A DNA stretch of 9,426 nt from CAYWTX01 sp964461295 (lineage in GTDB: Bacteria; Planctomycetota; Phycisphaerae; SM23-33). The stretch is taken from NCBI GenBank assembly GCA_964461295.1, contig CAYWTX010000648.1:1-9426 (forward strand), read 5' to 3'. The notes beneath the pieces are model-generated. The model was not told the DNA's origin. It saw only the letters and a list, made by a program, of their open reading frames with translations, and did no database searches. A program made the translations under genes and the position numbers. This document shows, in pieces, positions 7,480 to 9,426 of the stretch (the first letter of the stretch is position 1; each line of letters begins with the position of its first letter).

Positions 7480-7565
7480 CAACTGGCCGACTGTATTGTG
7501 AGCGCAAGGCGTGATTGCTCCCAAATCAGGAGCAGTCCAAAGAAGTGCGATGTCTGGAAACGCCC

Positions 7566-7976
7566 ATGGTGGACACATCCTCACGGCGCGAGCGGTCCCG
7601 GATAATGGCGGCCGTCAAATCAAAGGGTACGGCCCCGGAGATGACGGTGCGCCGGATTGTGTCAGCGCTGGGATACCGATACCGGTTGCACGTAAAAGGC
7701 CTGCCGGGCTGCCCTGACTTGGTGTTTGCGTCCCGAAGGAAAGCGATCTTTGTCCACGGGTGCTTCTGGCACCGGCACAACTGCCGCAATGGGCGCTCCA
7801 TGCCCACCACGAGGAGGAAGTACTGGCAAGAGAAGTTCCGGCGCAACCGCGAAAGGGATAGTCGGTCGCGGCGGATTCTCCGGCGGGAAGGTTGGCAAGT
7901 CCTCGTCATTTGGGAGTGTAAGATCAGAAACTCATCTCGCACGGTGGAGGCGATTCGCCGGTTCATCAGTGAATAG
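7566..7976 (+). CDS. vsr: Very short patch repair (Vsr) mismatch endonuclease
   Basis: The protein has 136 residues. Vsr nicks DNA 5' of the T in T:G mismatches that arise when 5-methylcytosine deaminates, in the sequence context of the partner methyltransferase, and starts short-patch repair. The start at 7566 puts the catalytic and metal-binding residues at or next to the positions known for E. coli Vsr: Asp51 (GCPDLVF), His64, Trp68 and His69 (FVHGCFWHRH), and zinc ligands Cys66, His71, Cys73 and Cys118 (IWEC). The N-terminus (RERSRIMAAVKSKGTAPE) and NRERD (94-98) also match. A TTG at 7515 in the same frame would add 17 unrelated residues and has no RBS, so it is disfavoured. The gene follows the methyltransferase and DUF4928-like genes but is separated from them by the small opposite-strand gene, so it probably has its own promoter. 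All key residues are present, so it should be active. Confidence 0.93.
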   Translation: MVDTSSRRERSRIMAAVKSKGTAPEMTVRRIVSALGYRYRLHVKGLPGCPDLVFASRRKAIFVHGCFWHRHNCRNGRSMPTTRRKYWQEKFRRNRERDSRSRRILRREGWQVLVIWECKIRNSSRTVEAIRRFISE

Positions 7977-8010
7977 CGGGTGTACCTGCCAATGTGTGGC
8001 GGGCGCGGGG

Positions 8011-8316
8011 CGGGAGGTGCGGCGGATTCGCTCCGAGGCGTTGCCGAACATGCGCGGCGGGCTTCGGGCGCTGTACCGCACGCTGGAACTGCCCGGGCAG
8101 AACCCGCTCAAGGCCGCCCACGGCGCGCTCGACGCCGCGGTCCTGGCGGCGTACGGTTTTGACCCTTCGGGCGACCTGCTCGCGCAACTCCTGGCGTAGA
8201 ACCTGGCGGTGGCCGGGCGAATCGACCGCGGCGAACCGGTGGTCGGCCCCGGCGTGCCGCCCGGCCACCCCGACCCGGCGGCGCTGGTGAGCGACGACTG
8301 CATCCGGGCGGGGTAA
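8011..8316 (+). pseudogene. C-terminal remnant of the MmeI-like R-M enzyme, with internal TAG
   Basis: Reading frame 1 from about 8011 encodes a typical C-terminal end of large MmeI-like DNA methyltransferases: LRALYRTLELPGQNPLKAAH, then ALDAAVLAAYGFDPSGDLLA, QLLA, a TAG stop (8197-8199), then NLAVAGRIDRGEPVVGPG, VPPGHPDPAALVSDDCIRAG and TAA (8314-8316). The part after the TAG is recognisable family sequence (usually 'LLALNL..A..I..GEPV..PGVP..YPDP..L...DCI'), so the TAG is read as a nonsense mutation replacing a Leu codon. There is no start codon with RBS for this piece; the frame enters from the vsr 3' flank. Together with 4326-4652 it marks both ends of one ancestral gene of which about 700 codons are gone. 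Part of it is duplicated at the right end of the window. Confidence 0.7.
8160..8251 (+). repeat. 92-bp direct repeat, copy 1 (R-M gene tail)
   Basis: These 92 bp match 9335-9426 with four substitutions and no gaps. Both copies cover the DP(S/T)GDLLAQLLA-TAG-NLAVAGR reading, and both carry the TAG. The offset is 1175 bp. Confidence 0.95.
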
Positions 8317-8325
8317 GTGTTGGGA

Positions 8326-8532
8326 ACGGACGAACATGGACAGACACGGACGGATACGGACGACGGGAGGAGCAGCATCGCGGCGCGCTGCGGGCGAGCG
8401 TCCGTGCCGGTCCGTGGGCGTCCGTGTTCGTCCGGGCGTTGTGCGTGCGTACCGGTCAGTGGGCGTCCGTGTTTGTCCGGGCGTTGTGCGTCCGTACCGG
8501 TCAGTGGGCGTCCGTGTTCGTCCGGGTCTTGC
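8326..8532. repeat. GGAC/GTCC hairpin array with 45-bp tandem repeats
   Basis: The left arm (about 8326-8351, core CGGACGAACATGGAC) is rich in GGAC. The right side carries three tandem copies of a 45-bp unit beginning GTGGGCGTCCGTGTTCGTCC at 8414, 8459 and 8504 (the third is cut after about 29 bp), plus a partial copy before the first. Each right unit is an imperfect reverse complement of the left arm, so a long hairpin can form in three registers. The spacing is exactly 45 bp and differences between units are few, so the expansion looks recent. No gene is seen here; the array ends about 50 bp before the four-helix-bundle gene. Confidence 0.85.
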
Positions 8533-8583
8533 ACGCAGGGGGGTGAAGCATGCACAATTGGGTAAGCGAGAAGGGAGCTGCCC

Positions 8584-9285
8584 ATGACTTCGCCGGAACC
8601 GCTGATTCCAAAACACGGGGGATACCGCAAGCTCAAGACGTTCCAGATCGCCCAGGTCATTTACGACGTCACAGTCCGGTTCTGCGAACTGTACGTCGAC
8701 AAGCGCAGCCGCACCAACGATCAGATGGTGCAGGCCGCACGCAGCGGCGTGCAGAACATTGCTGAAGGAAGCCAGGCGTCCGGCACGAGCAAGAAAAGCG
8801 AACTGAAGCTGACCAACGTCGGCCGCGCCAGTCTTGAAGAACTGCGTCTGGATTATGAGGATTACCTGCGGCAACGGGAGTTGCCGGCCTGGCCGGCCGA
8901 ACACCCCGCCTTGCAGCGTTTCAAGGCGAGGCGGTGCGCGAGCATGGCCGATGTGCGGGCGTGGATGCGGGAGGACGCGCGGAGAGAGGGGGAGGGAACA
9001 CGGACCCAAGAGGGAGCACGGACGAACACAGACATACACGGACCTGCACGGACAGCCGGGATGCGGCGAAGCAGCGCCGGCCATGCGTTTGCCCCGGTCG
9101 GTGGGCGTCCGTGTTCGTCCGGGAAGGCCCGATTCGATGTGCTCGCCGCCAACGCGGCACTTTCGCTGCTGAACCTGTGCTGTCACCTCCTGGACCGCCA
9201 ACTGGCCTCGCTGGCGGAGGCATTTCAGCGCGAGGGCGGCTTTACCGAACGCCTGTATAGAACCCGGCGAAACAGCAGGGCGTAA
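8584..9285 (+). CDS. Four-helix-bundle (S23/IVP-like) protein with suffix domain
   Basis: The protein has 233 residues. AAGGGAG (8571-8577) sits 6 nt before the ATG. Residues ~15-135 are the four-helix-bundle domain of the 23S rRNA intervening-sequence-protein family: LKTFQIAQVIYDVTVRFCEL, QMVQAARSGVQNIAEGSQAS, and TNVGRASLEELRLDYEDYL. Residues ~181-233 (RFDVLAANAALSLLNLCCHL through FQREGGFTERLYRTRR) are the C-terminal 'suffix' domain seen on some of these proteins. Between them, ~140-180 are low-complexity, Arg/Thr/Gly-rich and encoded by the same GGAC/GTCC hairpin repeats that precede the gene. Relatives include Avd of diversity-generating retroelements, which forms a basic pentamer that binds nucleic acid; an RNA- or DNA-binding role is possible but unproven. 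No reverse transcriptase or rRNA gene is in the window. The gene stands alone between direct repeats of a broken R-M gene. Confidence 0.85.
   Translation: MTSPEPLIPKHGGYRKLKTFQIAQVIYDVTVRFCELYVDKRSRTNDQMVQAARSGVQNIAEGSQASGTSKKSELKLTNVGRASLEELRLDYEDYLRQRELPAWPAEHPALQRFKARRCASMADVRAWMREDARREGEGTRTQEGARTNTDIHGPARTAGMRRSSAGHAFAPVGGRPCSSGKARFDVLAANAALSLLNLCCHLLDRQLASLAEAFQREGGFTERLYRTRRNSRA
9018..9122. repeat. In-frame hairpin repeat inside the four-helix-bundle gene
   Basis: Arms 9018-9044 and 9096-9122 (27 nt each) match as reverse complements at 21 of 27 positions, with an 11-bp perfect core (CGGACGAACAC / GTGTTCGTCCG) and a 51-nt loop. The right arm nearly equals the 45-bp-unit core upstream (GTGGGCGTCCGTGTTCGTCC). 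It encodes the linker between the two protein domains without breaking the frame. Confidence 0.85.
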
Positions 9286-9334
9286 GACAACGGAAAGTAG
9301 GCGGCGGCAAATTGGGCCGACACAATACTCGTTC

Positions 9335-9426
9335 TGACCCCACGGGCGACCTGCTCGCGCAACTCCTGGCGTAGAACCTGGCGGTGGCCGGGCGCATCGA
9401 CCGGGGCGAACCGGTGGTCGGCCCCG
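9335..9426 (+). repeat. 92-bp direct repeat, copy 2 (R-M gene tail, continues past window)
   Basis: Homologous to 8160-8251 and running to the last base, so its true right end is not visible. It differs at four sites: CCT/CCC and TCG/ACG before the TAG, CGA/CGC and CGC/CGG after it. Only one of these changes the encoded residue (Ser to Thr). The sequence before 9332 is unrelated to that before copy 1. Confidence 0.95.

Larger units (their letters stand above)
4653..8010 (+). other. Type II R-M/Vsr island replacing the centre of an MmeI-like gene
   Basis: Similarity to the MmeI-like enzyme ends after 4652 and resumes at about 8011. The roughly 3.36 kb between holds a cytosine-5 methyltransferase, a DUF4928-like protein, a small opposite-strand gene and Vsr. 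By eye the base composition is clearly less GC-rich than in the flanks and codon use is less GC3-biased, which suggests horizontal acquisition. No integrase, transposase, terminal inverted repeats or target-site duplication was seen at the junctions, so replacement by recombination (insertion plus deletion) fits better than simple transposition. Boundaries are approximate. Confidence 0.6.
8317..9334. mobile_element. Putative IVS-like unit: repeat array plus four-helix-bundle gene
   Basis: The roughly 1.0 kb between the two direct repeats holds one gene, for an S23/IVP-like four-helix-bundle protein, and a GGAC/GTCC hairpin-repeat family upstream of and inside it. S23-family genes are known from intervening sequences in 23S rRNA that are bounded by pairing ends, so an analogous mobile or duplicating unit is plausible here. 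No transposase is present; the protein has no known transposition activity. A plain tandem duplication would give the same direct repeats. The left boundary could be anywhere between 8252 and about 8326. Confidence 0.35.

Noticed and set aside
7515..7565. Upstream TTG start for vsr
   Set aside because: No RBS, and the added residues do not match Vsr; the ATG at 7566 puts the active-site residues at their usual positions.
4736..7976. Transposon carrying the R-M genes
   Set aside because: No transposase, integrase, terminal inverted repeats or target-site duplication was found at 4653 or 8010.
8197..8199. TAG as a recoded sense codon in this organism
   Set aside because: TAG terminates vsr and the DUF4928-like gene at the expected lengths, so a nonsense mutation in a relic is simpler; only the selective pattern after it is kept as a finding.
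8399..8532. CRISPR array
   Set aside because: The 45-bp units abut each other without distinct spacers, there are under three copies and no cas genes; it is a tandem repeat forming hairpins.
8584..9285. Diversity-generating retroelement accessory protein (Avd)
   Set aside because: The fold is related, but no reverse transcriptase or template/variable repeat with adenine-biased differences is present, and the suffix domain points to another branch of the family.

Overview
The window looks like chromosomal DNA from a high-GC planctomycete-type bacterium (Planctomycetota, perhaps Phycisphaerae). This is inferred from a Tat-exported DUF362 protein, a very large HEAT-repeat/heparinase-like secreted protein and a four-helix-bundle 'suffix' protein with GGAC-rich repeats. 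No rRNA or other taxonomic marker is present.

Left part (1-4205, minus strand): a probable two-gene operon. The upstream gene (726-4205) encodes a 1159-residue exported protein with HEAT repeats followed by a heparinase/alginate-lyase-like alpha/alpha-toroid region. The downstream gene (649 to beyond the left edge) encodes a Tat-signal DUF362 protein. DNA here is GC-rich with strong GC3 bias, which creates long spurious ORFs on the other strand.

Middle part (4326-8316, plus strand): the remains of an MmeI/Eco57I-like single-chain restriction-modification gene whose centre has been replaced. The N-terminal nuclease domain survives at 4326-4652. The C-terminal end survives at about 8011-8316 and is broken by an in-frame TAG. 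Between them lies a lower-GC island carrying a cytosine-5 DNA methyltransferase with an N-terminal B3/EcoRII-N-like DNA-binding domain, a DUF4928-like putative restriction endonuclease, a small opposite-strand gene and a Vsr mismatch endonuclease. The likely division of labour is: the methyltransferase marks the host, the DUF4928-like protein cuts unmarked DNA, and Vsr repairs the T:G mismatches left by 5-methylcytosine deamination. One R-M system has apparently been installed inside the carcass of another.

Right part (8160-9426): a four-helix-bundle (S23/IVP-like) gene with a C-terminal suffix domain, preceded by a hairpin/tandem-repeat array of GGAC/GTCC motifs. The same repeat family also occurs inside the gene, in frame, between its two domains. 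This unit is bracketed by a 92-bp direct repeat (88/92 identical) of the broken R-M gene's tail. That pattern points to an IVS-like mobile unit or a tandem duplication of about 1175 bp; the second copy runs off the window.
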